Source of the DNA: Haematobia irritans
Taxonomy: Eukaryota > Arthropoda > Insecta > Diptera > Muscidae
Reading direction: 5' to 3'
DNA: 64,000 nt
NCBI RefSeq assembly: GCF_050003625.1
Contig: NC_134400.1
Location: 65,986,126 to 66,050,125 of the forward strand
A program made the translations under genes and the position numbers. Positions 20,745-31,562 of the stretch are shown piece by piece; the first letter of the stretch is position 1, and every line of letters starts with the position of its first letter. The notes beneath the pieces were generated by a model. The model was given only the letters and a program-made list of their open reading frames with translations, searched no databases and had not been told where the DNA came from.

Positions 20745-23700
20745 CTAAGACTCCTGAGAATTTAAATAAGGAAGAAAGCATAATTTTGTAATTGGCCGTT
20801 TGATTGTCCCAGATATGGTTCGAACCTCTGCAACTCTTGTATTGGAATCAGAGCCTGGGAATGTTTTTTCGATTCTGCCCAAACGCCAATCACTTGGAGG
20901 CAGCAAGTCGTCCATAACAACAACAAGATCTCCAACGTGTATATTAGGATAAGAATTTTTCCACTTATAACGTTTATGGAGATTGCGAAGATAATCATGT
21001 TTCCATCTAATGGCGAATTGGTGATGTATTGCTTTCAGTTTTTTCCATCTATTGATAAGAGACAAGTTTTGGACTTCTGATTCTGGGATATTCATTAAGG
21101 GCGATCCTCGCAAAAAATGGCCAGGGGACAAAGCTGTTAAATCATATGGATCTTCCGATACAGAGGATATTGGTCGGGAATTCCAAACCCCTTCTATTCG
21201 AGCTAGAACAGTGGCAAATTGTTCAAAAATGATGCTTGAAACTCTTTACTGCTGCCTCCCCATATGAGGGGCATGAGGCGGAATGAATTGCCACTCGAAA
21301 CCGTGAGAAGAGTACTTGTCTGCAATATCGAAAGCTGTAGTTTTGATAAATAAACGAAATTCTCTGAGTAGTTTACGACTTGCCCCAATAAAATTTTTTC
21401 CATTGTCAGAGACAATACATTGGGGCACCCCCCGCCTACCAACAAATCTGGCGAACGCAGCTTCGAAAGCAGCCGAGGAGAGCTCGGAACACGGTTCCAA
21501 GTGAATGGCCTTTGTCGCGAAGCATACGAACAAACATACATATGATTTAATGAGAGGGGATCGACGTAACGATGAGCTTTTAAGATCGAATGGCCCCGCG
21601 AAATCGACTCCAGAAATGTTAAATGGTGGTGACATTGTGCATCGTTCTGGAAGCAGAGGTGCCATAAGTTGCGAACACGGTTTACTCTTATATATAATGC
21701 AGCGCTTGCATTTTCGAATAACACCTTTAACTCTTGGCTTGAGACGTGATATATAGTACTCTGTTTGGACCATCCTACACATGAGAGTACATTCCCAATG
21801 TCCGAGAAAATTATGGAGGTGTGTAAGATACAGTTGACAAAAGTGGGAATTTCCCGGAAGAATTATCGGGTATCGCTCATTATAGGGTAAATAGGAGTCA
21901 GCTAATCTCCCATTGGCACGTAATATCCCAGTTGTATCAAAGAATGGATTTAAAGTTTTTAACGGGCTTTTGTCTAATATTAAACCAGAATTTTTGAGGG
22001 CTTCGTATTCGGTTTTATAGAAGATTTTTTGAGCGAGAGAGATTAGTCTATGTTTTGTGAATCTTAGTTCGGATTGAGAAAGTATCGTGAGAGAAATTCG
22101 AGCAGTATTTCTACGTTTGTGCAAAGAATTATTGAAAAAACGAAATATGTATGATAGTACCCTCAACGCTCGTGTATAGGAGGAAAACCTAATTAGAATT
22201 TCAAACTCCTCAGCAATTTCATGAGTTGTGATAACGGCGGACCGTTTACCTATTTCAGGAGGCGTTAGAGGATTCGTTTTTGGCCAAGTCGAATGTGGAT
22301 TTGTCCACCATTTGGGGCCGTTAAACCATAAAAGATTTGTAGAAAGTTCTTGAGGTTTACACCCCCTTGTACCAAGATTCGCTGGGTTATCATGCGTGGA
22401 TACATGGCGCCATACAGCAGTGGGCACTAAATCGTATATCTGTGTTGTACGATTTGCTACGTACGTTTCCCATGACCATGGGGGCTTGGAGAGCCAACCC
22501 AATACAATGGACGAGTCTGTCCATAGTGTAATGCCGTCGAATTTAATATTAAGGGTAGAGATCGTGTAATTAACTAGTTTTGCTAGTAGATGTGCTCCGC
22601 TAAGCTCCAATCGGGGAAGACATATTCTCTTAAAAGGAGCTACCTTACTTTTGGTTGCAAGTAGGTTTGAGAAGACGACATTCTTTTCAGTTTGACAACG
22701 TATGTATACGCAGGCACAATATGCTGCCTGCGAAGCATCGGAAAATCCATGGATTTCTACTTTGTCGGAAGGGCAATACTGAATCCAACGTGAATTGAGA
22801 TTTTATCCAGGTCTGTAAAATCTGAGACGAGAGCATTCCATTTTAGATAGGAATCCTGGCTAATGACATCATCCCAAACTCCTCCTTCTAGCCAGAGCTG
22901 TTGGATTAATATTTTAGCACGTATCACAATGGGGGTGATCCAACCAGCTGGATCAAAGAGATGAGCGACAGCTGATAATACCTTGCGTTTGGTCAGTGAA
23001 TGATCATTCTGTATCTGACCTAGTGAATAGGAAAAGGTATCAGCCAGTGCATTCCACTTTATGCCTAGCGTTTTGGTTGAACTAGACTCTTGGAATCGGA
23101 GAAATTCTGAGTCATACAAGTCATCAGGATCGAGATGAGCTAGAAGATTTGGGTAATTGGCAGTTAATTTCTTAAGAGGAAATCCAGCCTCTTTAAGAAC
23201 GTTAGTGAGATCGATGAGCCTTGACGACCTCGTCTATTGAGTGCCCTCCTGACAGTATATCATCGACGTATCTGAGACACATTTAGAAATTTACCTTTGT
23301 ACTCCTGGGCCAGTTGTAAAAGGGTACGAATAGCCAGAAAAGGGGCGTAGTTAATGCCGAAAGTGACCGTCTTTAACTGATAATCCCCAATAGAACTTTC
23401 TAGCGTTTGACGAAATAATATCCAATTCAGTTTGCAAAGAGGGCCCTGTATGTAGGACATCGTTCAGAGATCTTCCAGACTTGGACTTTCGAGAAGCGTT
23501 AAAAACGATTCTTACTTTCGTATATCTGTGTTCTGGCCGAACAACAGCATGGTGTGGTAAATAGAAAGAACTAAATTTGCCTCCAAAGGATATTTCATTA
23601 GAAGGAGCTTCTTCCGCATGGTCAAGAGATAAATACTCGTTTAGAACTTGAGTATACTGCTCATTGAGCTCAGGGTCGCTTGCCAGCCTATTTTCCTTGC

Positions 23701-24823
23701 GGTAGAACTGTGCTAAAGCGAGAAATCTTGAAGTACCAAGGTATAAGGATTCCGAAAACTCCTCTTTGAACGGTAGTCTGACAACATATCTTCCACTGGA
23801 CGATCGAGTTGTTGTCTTTGTGTAAAATTCCTCGCAGAATTTATCCTCATCAGAAATAAAAGGAAGACGGGACACTTCTTCCAGTTCCCAGAACCTCCTT
23901 AGTATCTCACTTAAGGGTTCAGCATCCGATTCAACAACATCGGTTGAAAAAGAGCGAACAACTTCTGTTCGAATTGGACCACTCAAGGCCCAGCCGAAAA
24001 TTGTGTTATAGGCAGACGTATTGCCACATATATTTTTCCTTAAGCCCTCAACATTAATAAAACGTTCCGAATCGTTCCCTAAAATTAGATCTATCTGCCA
24101 TAAGCAATTGTTGTAAATTTTCTGCTCGTAGACGAAATCAACTCTTTGCTGAGCAGTTAGTTGACGAAATTTAGGGCACGATCTTATCGAATGTCCAGAC
24201 TTGCACATAGGACAAGAAGCAGTTAATTTTTCCTGCGAATTATATGACTGAATTTTATTGGACGATGACAATGAATGTCTTTTAGTATCCCGTGTTGTCT
24301 CTATGGCCGCTATTCGCTCAGCCACCTCTAGTCTGTCAATAAAAAATTCATCAAGCTTCGACCACAAGGGCAAATCTCTATGGGACTTGAGGGATTACTC
24401 CCACAACGATAATGTTTCATGAGGCAATTTTGTGGACACCAAATATACTAAAATAGGGTCCCATTGAGATGTGTCAACATCAAGCGTCTTCAGAATGCTG
24501 AGACAATCATTCACAGTTGTGTGAATCTTCTGAATTGATTCACTCGTTTCAGTTAAAGCGATTGGGACACTAAAAAGAATTTTCAATTGATTATCCACTA
24601 AGACACGCTTATTCTCAAAACGGTCTTTTAAAGCTTTCCAGGCCAACGAAAAGTTCTCATCGCATAGGGTGTATCTTTTAACTATAGCCCCAGCAACTCC
24701 CTTCGTTTTGTTTCTTAAGTGGTACAATTTCTGAGACGGTGAAAGCTTGGGATGGTTAACATAGACCGCCGTGAACATATCCCGAAATGATGGCCACTCC
24801 TCCCTTGAAAATTTCAGAATCAC
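20745..24823 (-). pseudogene. BEL 2 gag-pol remnant
   Basis: Reading 3'-ward on the minus strand: gag (24823-24395, EEWPSFRDMFTAVYVNHP), a knuckle remnant CPMCKSGHSIRSCPKF joined by a deletion to the end of the protease region (LILGNDSERFINVEGL), linker and RT N-terminus (24373-23351), RT continuation in another frame (23460-23260, TVTFGINYAPFLAIR), RT C-terminus (23119-22757), RNase [12 protein letters not shown] and integrase with HxxxH/CxxC, GVDFAGPF and [11 protein letters not shown] (22610-21246), and integrase C-terminus (21131-20745). The RT YVDD region is itself disrupted (near 23270), and the frame breaks just before the integrase catalytic Glu. It is inactive. Confidence 0.85.
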
Positions 24824-25159
24824 ACGGTGGAACTTTTGGAAGAATTACTGGGTTGGGAGTATATATTAGATATTGAGAAGTACTTCTACCATAATCCTGA
24901 TCTTGGTTTATCATAGAAGGAAATAACCTCAGCCTATTAGCATGCCGCGTAGCTCCTGCAGATATTTTGAGAATGTCCAATATCTGGGACCTAGCTGTAT
25001 AATAAGCCTCCGAGCTAGCATTAAAATTAATTTTTACTGTCTCCCTAAAATCTTTTTAGGAGACAGCATCAAAACCTCGTATGAGGCCTGTAAACGCGAC
25101 CAACGATTCGCTAAGTCCTCCAATTTGACTTCTAATATGGAATCGGTTTGATCCGTCAT

Positions 25160-26071
25160 ATCACAAGCCTCAAATTGTTCGCAGAACATTACCAAACATT
25201 AAAACAACAAAGTTTGGTTCATGAGATAAATTATGAATTTCTTGTGCAAAATTCAGACTGCTAAAAATAATTAGTAATTTATCCGAAAAATTTTCTGTAA
25301 TCGTATTCCACTTATTTTCCATCGAATAAACAAGAAGAAAACTTTTCGTCATCCAATATGTCTGTATGCGCCTGAACTCAGAAAATATACAAAGAGTGGA
25401 GCACTTCTTTGGACTTCGTAATAAATAAATAAAAAGTCTGAAACTGAAAATCCGACCATAGAGGAACAATAATATGGGGATGGCCAATACTAGTTTACCC
25501 GTTAAAATATATTCATGCAAAATGAGAAATACTTGTTACAACGGTTTCACTTGGTAATAAAAAAATAAAATCCATGGCAACAATTTTGAAAGATTGTAAA
25601 ATAGAGTAAGAAGATTCGGTATAGTATACGACGAGATCGTTTCACTTCCAATATAGGCGCACTATAAATAAATTTGAAAAATTATTGTAGTGCATCCTAA
25701 GAAATTTACAGATGGTTTTCTTCGAGGGCACTTTGATCGGACATAGTGTGACCACCAAACGCGAGGAAAAATGCCAAATAAATTAACAGCACTTGTAATT
25801 CAACTACCAACGATATTTTCCCTCACTCTGTTATCAACATAATATCATCTGTCTTAAACCAATACCAATTCTTCTTTCTTTAAAGCATTCATACGTACAT
25901 ACAAAATAAAGAGCACTTTGAGAGAAACTAACTTCTAACTTCTTGTCTTGTAATAAATTCGAGAGTAAACATTGTAACTGTTTTGTGGAACGCATTAACT
26001 AGAGAGTGAGATCAAATAAAGATGTGTGAATGTATGTAACGTTTTTTTTTACAGCCAAAGATAAAAAATCG
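25160..26071. other. No gene: 5' flank of BEL 2
   Basis: AT-rich sequence that should contain the BEL 2 leader and 5' LTR. I could not match any part of it to the 3' side, so no LTR is called. No host exon or RNA gene is visible. Confidence 0.4.
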
Positions 26072-26073
26072 TA

Positions 26074-26630
26074 CACTAAAAAAAGCATGCCGGTTCCAAA
26101 GATTATGTCTTTACTTTAAAAATTTTGGTATTGATTCCGAGCCAAAATCGCGGAGAATACAAGTAAGGATAATTTTAAGACACAATTCTCTTTTAAATTT
26201 GGGTTTTGTGTACTTGTTTCCTGGAAGCAAATTTTAATTTTTCGCTTTTTCAGCTTTTTTTCGTCGTATGCTATTAAAGTCCTTTAAAAATGAGTTAACG
26301 ACAACTTTATTTTCCTAATTAAGACTCGACTTTCAGTAGAAATTAGGCTATGTTTCAAGTAAAAAACGTCTTTAAAATAAAGTGTTGAAAAACATGTCCT
26401 ATATTTGAACGATTTTTTGCTTTGTAGTCAAGATGCAAAAAGACAACAAATTTAAAGACAATTTCATTAAATTTAAAGAATTTTTCTGAATTATTAAAGT
26501 CAAATTGACCTTAGCCCAAACATTTTTTCTTTCATGTTATGATACCCATTTTTAAGTGAAATCACTTAATTATAAGGACAATACGACTTCAGTGAAAAGT
26601 TTATCGACTTTTGGACAAGGAAAAAAACTT
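26074..26630 (+). mobile_element. TA-flanked MITE, family A, 3'-truncated
   Basis: Begins CACTAAAAAAAGCATGCCGG after TA (26072-26073) and follows the copy at 2263-2889 closely. It stops matching at about 26630, losing about 80 bp and the right inverted repeat. It contains a 23-bp segment near 26527-26549 (CTTTCATGTTATGATACCCA) that the complete copy lacks. The truncation point borders the LINE that follows. Confidence 0.8.
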
Positions 26631-26640
26631 TATAATATAA

Positions 26641-28329
26641 AGTGGATTTGATCCTGATTTGATCCTGACACCTTGAATGACTATTTTGTGAACTCAAATA
26701 CTGATTTTGATGTTGGTCACTTGGAAAACTTCCTTGACTCTGAACAATCTTTCTCATTTATGTGCATTGGTGAATCTGAAATCATAGAGGCGCTAGTTAA
26801 AGTTAAATCTAGATCCGTTGGTATTGATGGTATCCCGGTGCACTTTATTAAGCTCATTTTCCCCCCACATTTCGAGTGTAATGGTAGACCTCGTTAATTG
26901 CATTATAATGACATCTACATTCCCTAGCTCTTGGAAATGTGCCCGCGTTGTGCCAATACCGAAGGGCATAGCTGTAAATTGTGTTGAGGATCTTAGACCG
27001 ATATCGATTCTTCCGGTTATTTCGAAAGTTGTGGAACACATAATGAAGGATCAGATTATGCAGTCAGTCTTTTGTAAGATTGGCAATGCACAGTACGCTT
27101 TCCGACTAGGACTTAATACGACCCACTTGCTTTTGAGATTAACTGAATCTATACGTAATCATATGAATGGTGGTCGACTTAGTGTTTTGGTGTCCTTAGA
27201 TTTGTCGAAAGCTTTCAATTCAATTAATTTTATTCGACTAGTTATGAAGTTAAAGGAGCAGTTTAATTTTTTTTTCTCAGCGTGTAGGTTTATACTCTCA
27301 TATTTGGAGGGTAGAAGTCAATTTGTCAGTTTGAATGGAAGGGAATCCAATGTCCGTACGGTACAATCTGGAGTTCCCCAAGGGTCCGTTTTGGGGCCAT
27401 TACTTTTTATACTTTACGTAAATGACCTTCAAACATACACTTCTTTGAGGGACTGTGAGACATTTATGTTCGCCGATGATATTTTTCTGCTATTTAAGGG
27501 CAACTCTTGCTACACGGACATTCTTGAGAGTGATGTCAATTCCTGTTTGGACAGTTTTGCAGGTTGGGCTTGTGAGAACTACCTTACTGTCAATTCATCT
27601 AAATGTAAAGCCCTAATGTTTGGTAAGAAGCATCGTGGATCATCAATGCCGAGTCTTTTTCTGGGAGATGAGTCTATCGGGTTTGTAAATCGCCACAGGT
27701 GCTTGGGGGTTGTTCTAGACACTGAACTCTCTTTCAAATATCATATTGACTGTTTATCTGGTAAGATATGGTCGTGCTTACGTAAATTGTTTGCGTCTAG
27801 AATATATCTTCCTTTTACCGTCAGGCGTCTAGTTGCTCATTCCCTAATGATGTCTCAAGTTCTTTATGGTTTTGAGATTTATTCGGGATGTATTAGGATA
27901 AATCTAGATAGGATTAAGCGTGTAGTCAATGCGATTGTCCGTTTTGTATACAAGGTACGTCGAAGGGTTCATATTTCAGAATTTGTGAAAAACTTTCTTG
28001 GCTGTTCTTTTAGGAACTTTATTGATTACCGAAATTTGTCCTTCTTTTATACATTGATAACCAGTACTAGGCCGATCCCTCTCAGGAGTGCATTTATTTT
28101 CTCAAGATCGGTTAGGAATCCACAAATATTTATTCCTAGAATTAGGAACAATGTATATGCTAGATCATTTTTGGTGAGAGTGGCTAGAAGTTGGAATGTT
28201 CTGCCTTATGCTTTAAGAATTTTTTCCCATACTAACAATGTTTTCCGCTTGAAATTACTTCAGGCCTTCTCGGATGGAGTCTTGTGATTTTAATATGATG
28301 ATATTGCATAGTTGTTTATTTCTTTTAAT
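26641..28329 (+). mobile_element. 5'-truncated non-LTR retrotransposon (RT)
   Basis: A + strand LINE fragment begins within the RT N-terminal part and runs to the assembly gap. The 5' end is truncated against the MITE at about 26640 and the 3' UTR is lost in the gap. The clade is uncertain (jockey/CR1-like by motif texture); no RNase H is seen. Confidence 0.75.
26673..28287 (+). pseudogene. LINE reverse transcriptase, truncated and frameshifted
   Basis: The first part (26673-26897: ESEIIEALVKVKSRSVGIDG) and the main frame (26818-28287) overlap in different frames, so one indel lies around 26820-26890, near a run of C at 26859-26866. The RT core is recognisable: DLRPISILPVISKVVE, LVSLDLSKAFNSIN, SGVPQGSVLGPLLF, the catalytic FADD (about 27473) and the thumb-like SKCKALMFG. 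The frame then stays open to a natural stop at 28287. It lacks the endonuclease, so it cannot act by itself. Confidence 0.8.
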
Positions 28330-28429
28330 NNNNNNNNNNNNNNNNNNNNNNNNNNNNNNNNNNNNNNNNNNNNNNNNNNNNNNNNNNNNNNNNNNNNNNN
28401 NNNNNNNNNNNNNNNNNNNNNNNNNNNNN
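28330..28429. other. Assembly gap, 100 N
   Basis: Exactly 100 N, the usual placeholder for a gap of unknown size. It lies between the 3' end of a LINE and the middle of the 3' LTR of BEL 3, and swallows the outer part of that LTR. Confidence 0.99.
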
Positions 28430-28795
28430 AATACAAAAACAACATTCACTATGAAAATGATAGAATTTGCTCTCCAGTTTATGGAATAGAAGCATAAAAC
28501 CCAAAATGGAAACAAACGAAAGAGAAAAGAAACAATTTGTTTTAGGAATGAATCAAGATGGATTTTATTTTTCAGCAATAGACATCTTATATGAGAAAAT
28601 ACGATAGGTTTTTAACACGGAAATTGCATTAACGACTTGGTGCCAAATAAAATGTGGTGAAAATTAAATGTCATCTCTTCGAACATTGGGTATTGTGAGA
28701 ATCCCAGACGGAATTTAAATTAACAGGGCAATTTAGAAAATAATAAATTATAATAGATTTGATTATGACGAATGACTTCAAATATGGCATAAACA
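28430..28795 (-). repeat. BEL 3 3' LTR (partial)
   Basis: It matches 39004-39391. The inner border is taken where the match ends, GGCATAAACA, which on the minus strand starts the LTR with TGTTTATGCC as expected for TG...CA LTRs. The other end lies in the gap. Confidence 0.8.
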
Positions 28796-29113
28796 GTAGC
28801 CGCCGGCCTTGAAGTGTAACGAAAAAAAGGTATGTGCACCAAATCGTAAGATACAGTATCCAACTATAACAAGTCTTATCGCTATTAAAAAAAGTTAGGA
28901 TTTTCATTACTAAAATAGTATATGATTCAAAATTGTATTTCATTGACTTATTCTCTATTTTGTTTTAAATAATTAATAAGTATAATAAGATAATAAAATA
29001 ATTCAGTGAAAGTTTACGCTTTGCTTGATGTTTGTTCTCTCAGTAAGTGCATGTAATTCAGGAGGCTAAAAATATCAATATGAGTTCATGTGGCAATTCT
29101 AGTAGCAAAAAAG

Positions 29114-30000
29114 TTATTTAGTACATGTTCCATAAATGGCCCAACCGAAAATTGTATTTTGAGCAGTCGGCAATCCTGCTCGAGTCATAAAACCTTCAGT
29201 AATAATCCTAGAGTATGTGTCTACTCCTAAGACTATGTCTATAGGAGCGGTTTTAAAAAATTCCTTGTCCGCTAGCAAAATATTTGAAAAATGCTTTTTA
29301 ATGGATTTCGGAATAGACTTCTCTGGGGTTTTTGTTGTAATCCGGTTATTAACTTTTAGTACTGCTTCAATGGATATTTCCGAATCGTGACAGGATAATA
29401 GCGTTAATGGACAAATAGTCTCATCATCAAAAGTTAATGTTGTTAAGCCAAGCTTGTCAACGGTCGTCAATGAAATGCAACTCGATCTTGATGCTGTGTC
29501 CAAAAGGCATCCTAAGTTGTGTGTCTTGCCTTTGGTTGCGATCTTCACCAGTATAGTAGGCAACAAGGTGGTCACGTTCTGCTTAAGAATAGGTGAAAGT
29601 GAAGTGCTGGATGTGCTTGAGACAGACGATTCATTCCCAGATCTGTTTGCGCTCCGCGAGTTATTCGAAGGTCTATTGCCTGTGGATATAGTTGGAGAAC
29701 TCTGGCGATGTTTTGCTGACTCCTGCATACGTAGGTGTGTTGTAGAGTATGGTGGGCTTTGTGACAATATCGACATCCGGTAGTTGTGAAGCATGAAGTT
29801 CCGGAGTGTTCGTGGGCCAAACAGTTTTGGCAATACCCGTATTTCTGCACTATTTCTAGCCGTTTTGTACTATTCATATCACGGAATCGTTGACATTTTC
29901 TTAGAGGATGAGGGTGACTACATACGCGACAGATATACGGGTTTCGACCATTATTCTGACGCTGCTTGGAGTTGATCGACTTTAAGTTTGTTGCACGCAT
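29114..30000 (-). pseudogene. BEL 3 third ORF: zinc knuckles plus retropepsin-like
   Basis: The frame opens at an ATG at 30000, just after a splice-acceptor-like TTTTATGGTATAG. The N-terminus carries a knuckle array (CRVCSHPHPLRKCQRF, YCQNCLAHEHSGTSC, CRYCHKAHHTLQH; 29932-29745). After one frameshift near 29725 comes a Ser-rich linker, then a protease-like domain with CLLDTASRSSCIS (about 29505-29465) and IDIVLGVDTYSRI plus NTIFGWAIYG, ending at 29114. It lies between the integrase and the 3' LTR. The D-T-A-S triad could still be catalytic. It resembles the gag-NC/PR module of the element's own gag-pol, which is encoded separately at 35706-34882. Confidence 0.75.
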
Positions 30001-30071
30001 ATCTATACCATAAAAGACAATATATTTTGTTTTACTTGTTATTTTTAGGGATAGCAGGTATTAATAAAAAC

Positions 30072-31556
30072 AAGTAAGTAAAGTCTAAAGTCGGGCGGGG
30101 CCGACTATATTATACCCTATGTAGGCCATAATTTGTGTTACTATCTCAACTACTTCACATTTGCTGGAAGCTATATAAAGGAGACAATTTTTTTACTTCT
30201 ACAAATCTCTAGAATTAATATTTAAATCGGCTAACGCTATCCAGTTAATTGGAGGAAACTTCCATTGAAAATGGGTCTAAAATGTGTAACAGTCTACCAT
30301 ATTTCCCCAACTCTGGTGTACGTATATATGGGAGCTATATATAATCTGAACCGATTTTGACTAAATTTGACATGTATAGTTAGAATAATAATTCTGCTAT
30401 CTATGCGAAATTTCACGTAAATGGGAGTATAACTTTGGCCCCCCTGGTCATATGAGTACAAATCGGACGGAAGATATATATGGGAGCCATATCTAAATCT
30501 GAACCGATTTTAACCAAATTTGGCACAATTACCAATACTACTAAACGTACTCCTTGTGCGAAATTTGAAGCAAATCACGGCAAAACCCTGGATTTTGAGG
30601 CCATATAAGTTCAAATCGGACGAAAGATATATAAGGGAGATATATCTAAATCTGAATCGATTTTGACCATATTTAGCACATACAATAGTATCGTTAAAAG
30701 TACCGCTTGTGCAAAATTTGAAGTAAGTCAGGGCAAAACTCGGGTTTTTGAGACCATATAAGTCCAAATCGGGCGAAAGATATATATGTGAGCTATATCT
30801 AAATCTGAACCGATTTTAACAAATTTTGACACACTTAACGATACTATTAAACGTACCGCTTGTGCAAAATTTAGAGCAAATCACGGCAAAATTCTGGCTT
30901 TTGTGGCCATATAAGTTCAAATCGGACGAAAGATATATATGGGAGCTATATCTAAATTTGAACCGATTTCAATCAAATTTACCAAGCATTGGTAGAATGT
31001 CAATTCTACCCTCTGTCCAAAATTTCACGAAGATCGGTAGTAAGCTTTGACCTCTGTGGTCATATGAGTCTAAATCGGATGAAAGATATATATGGGAGCT
31101 ATATCTATATCTTAACCGATTTGGCCGATATTTTGCAAGATTTTCGAGACTCATAAAATATTTAGATGTACGGTATTTCAAGAAAATCGGTGGATAAACA
31201 CGCTAACTATGACCAAATCGGGGATAAATATATATGGCAGCTATATCTAAATCTGACCCGATTTTTTCCAAAACCAATAGCGATTGTCTCTGTCCCAAGA
31301 AACGGCCCTATGCAAAATTTGAGGACGATCGGACTTAAATTGCGAGCTGTACTTTGTGCACAAAATTACATATACAGACAGACGGACGGACAGACAGACG
31401 GACAGACAGACGGACATCGCTAAATCGACTCAGAATTTAATTCTAAGCCGATCGGTATACTAAAAGATGGGTCTGTGACCAATATTTCTTGGCGTTACAT
31501 ACAAATGCACAAACTTATTATACCCTGTACCACAGTAGTGGTGAAGGGTATAAATA
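30072..31556 (+). repeat. 153-bp tandem interspersed repeat, full copy
   Basis: It begins AGTCTAAAGTCGGGCGGGGC and ends near CCACAGTAGTGGTGAAGGG, with TATACCC-type sequence at both ends and a (GACAGACGGACA)-rich core at 31375-31412. The phrase AAATCGGACGAAAGATATAT recurs at 30460, 30613, 30766, 30919 and 31072, exactly 153 bp apart. It resembles the 'mini-me'/DINE-like class of dipteran repeats with a GTC/GAC microsatellite core; this class assignment is from memory and tentative. It sits between the integrase and third ORF of BEL 3. Confidence 0.85.
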
Positions 31557-31562
31557 GGATAG

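Larger units (their letters stand above)
18741..25159 (-). mobile_element. BEL/Pao LTR retrotransposon 2, decayed
   Basis: On the minus strand, gag begins at an ATG at 25159 (MTDQTDSILE). It is followed by DUF1759-type gag sequence, reverse transcriptase, RNase H and integrase down to 20745, and then a further zinc-knuckle ORF (20600-20349, resuming at 19028-18741). Numerous stops, frameshifts and a deletion across the gag knuckle/protease junction make it inactive. A 1.3-kb DNA element (19030-20348) is inserted in the 3' ORF. LTRs were not identified. Confidence 0.85.

Noticed and set aside
25170..25520. 116-codon minus frame upstream of BEL 2 gag
   Set aside because: Hydrophobic, AT-driven frame in the leader region with no recognisable domain.
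31373..31415. CRISPR-like short repeats (GACAGACGGACA)
   Set aside because: It is a simple microsatellite core of an insect interspersed repeat, without spacers.
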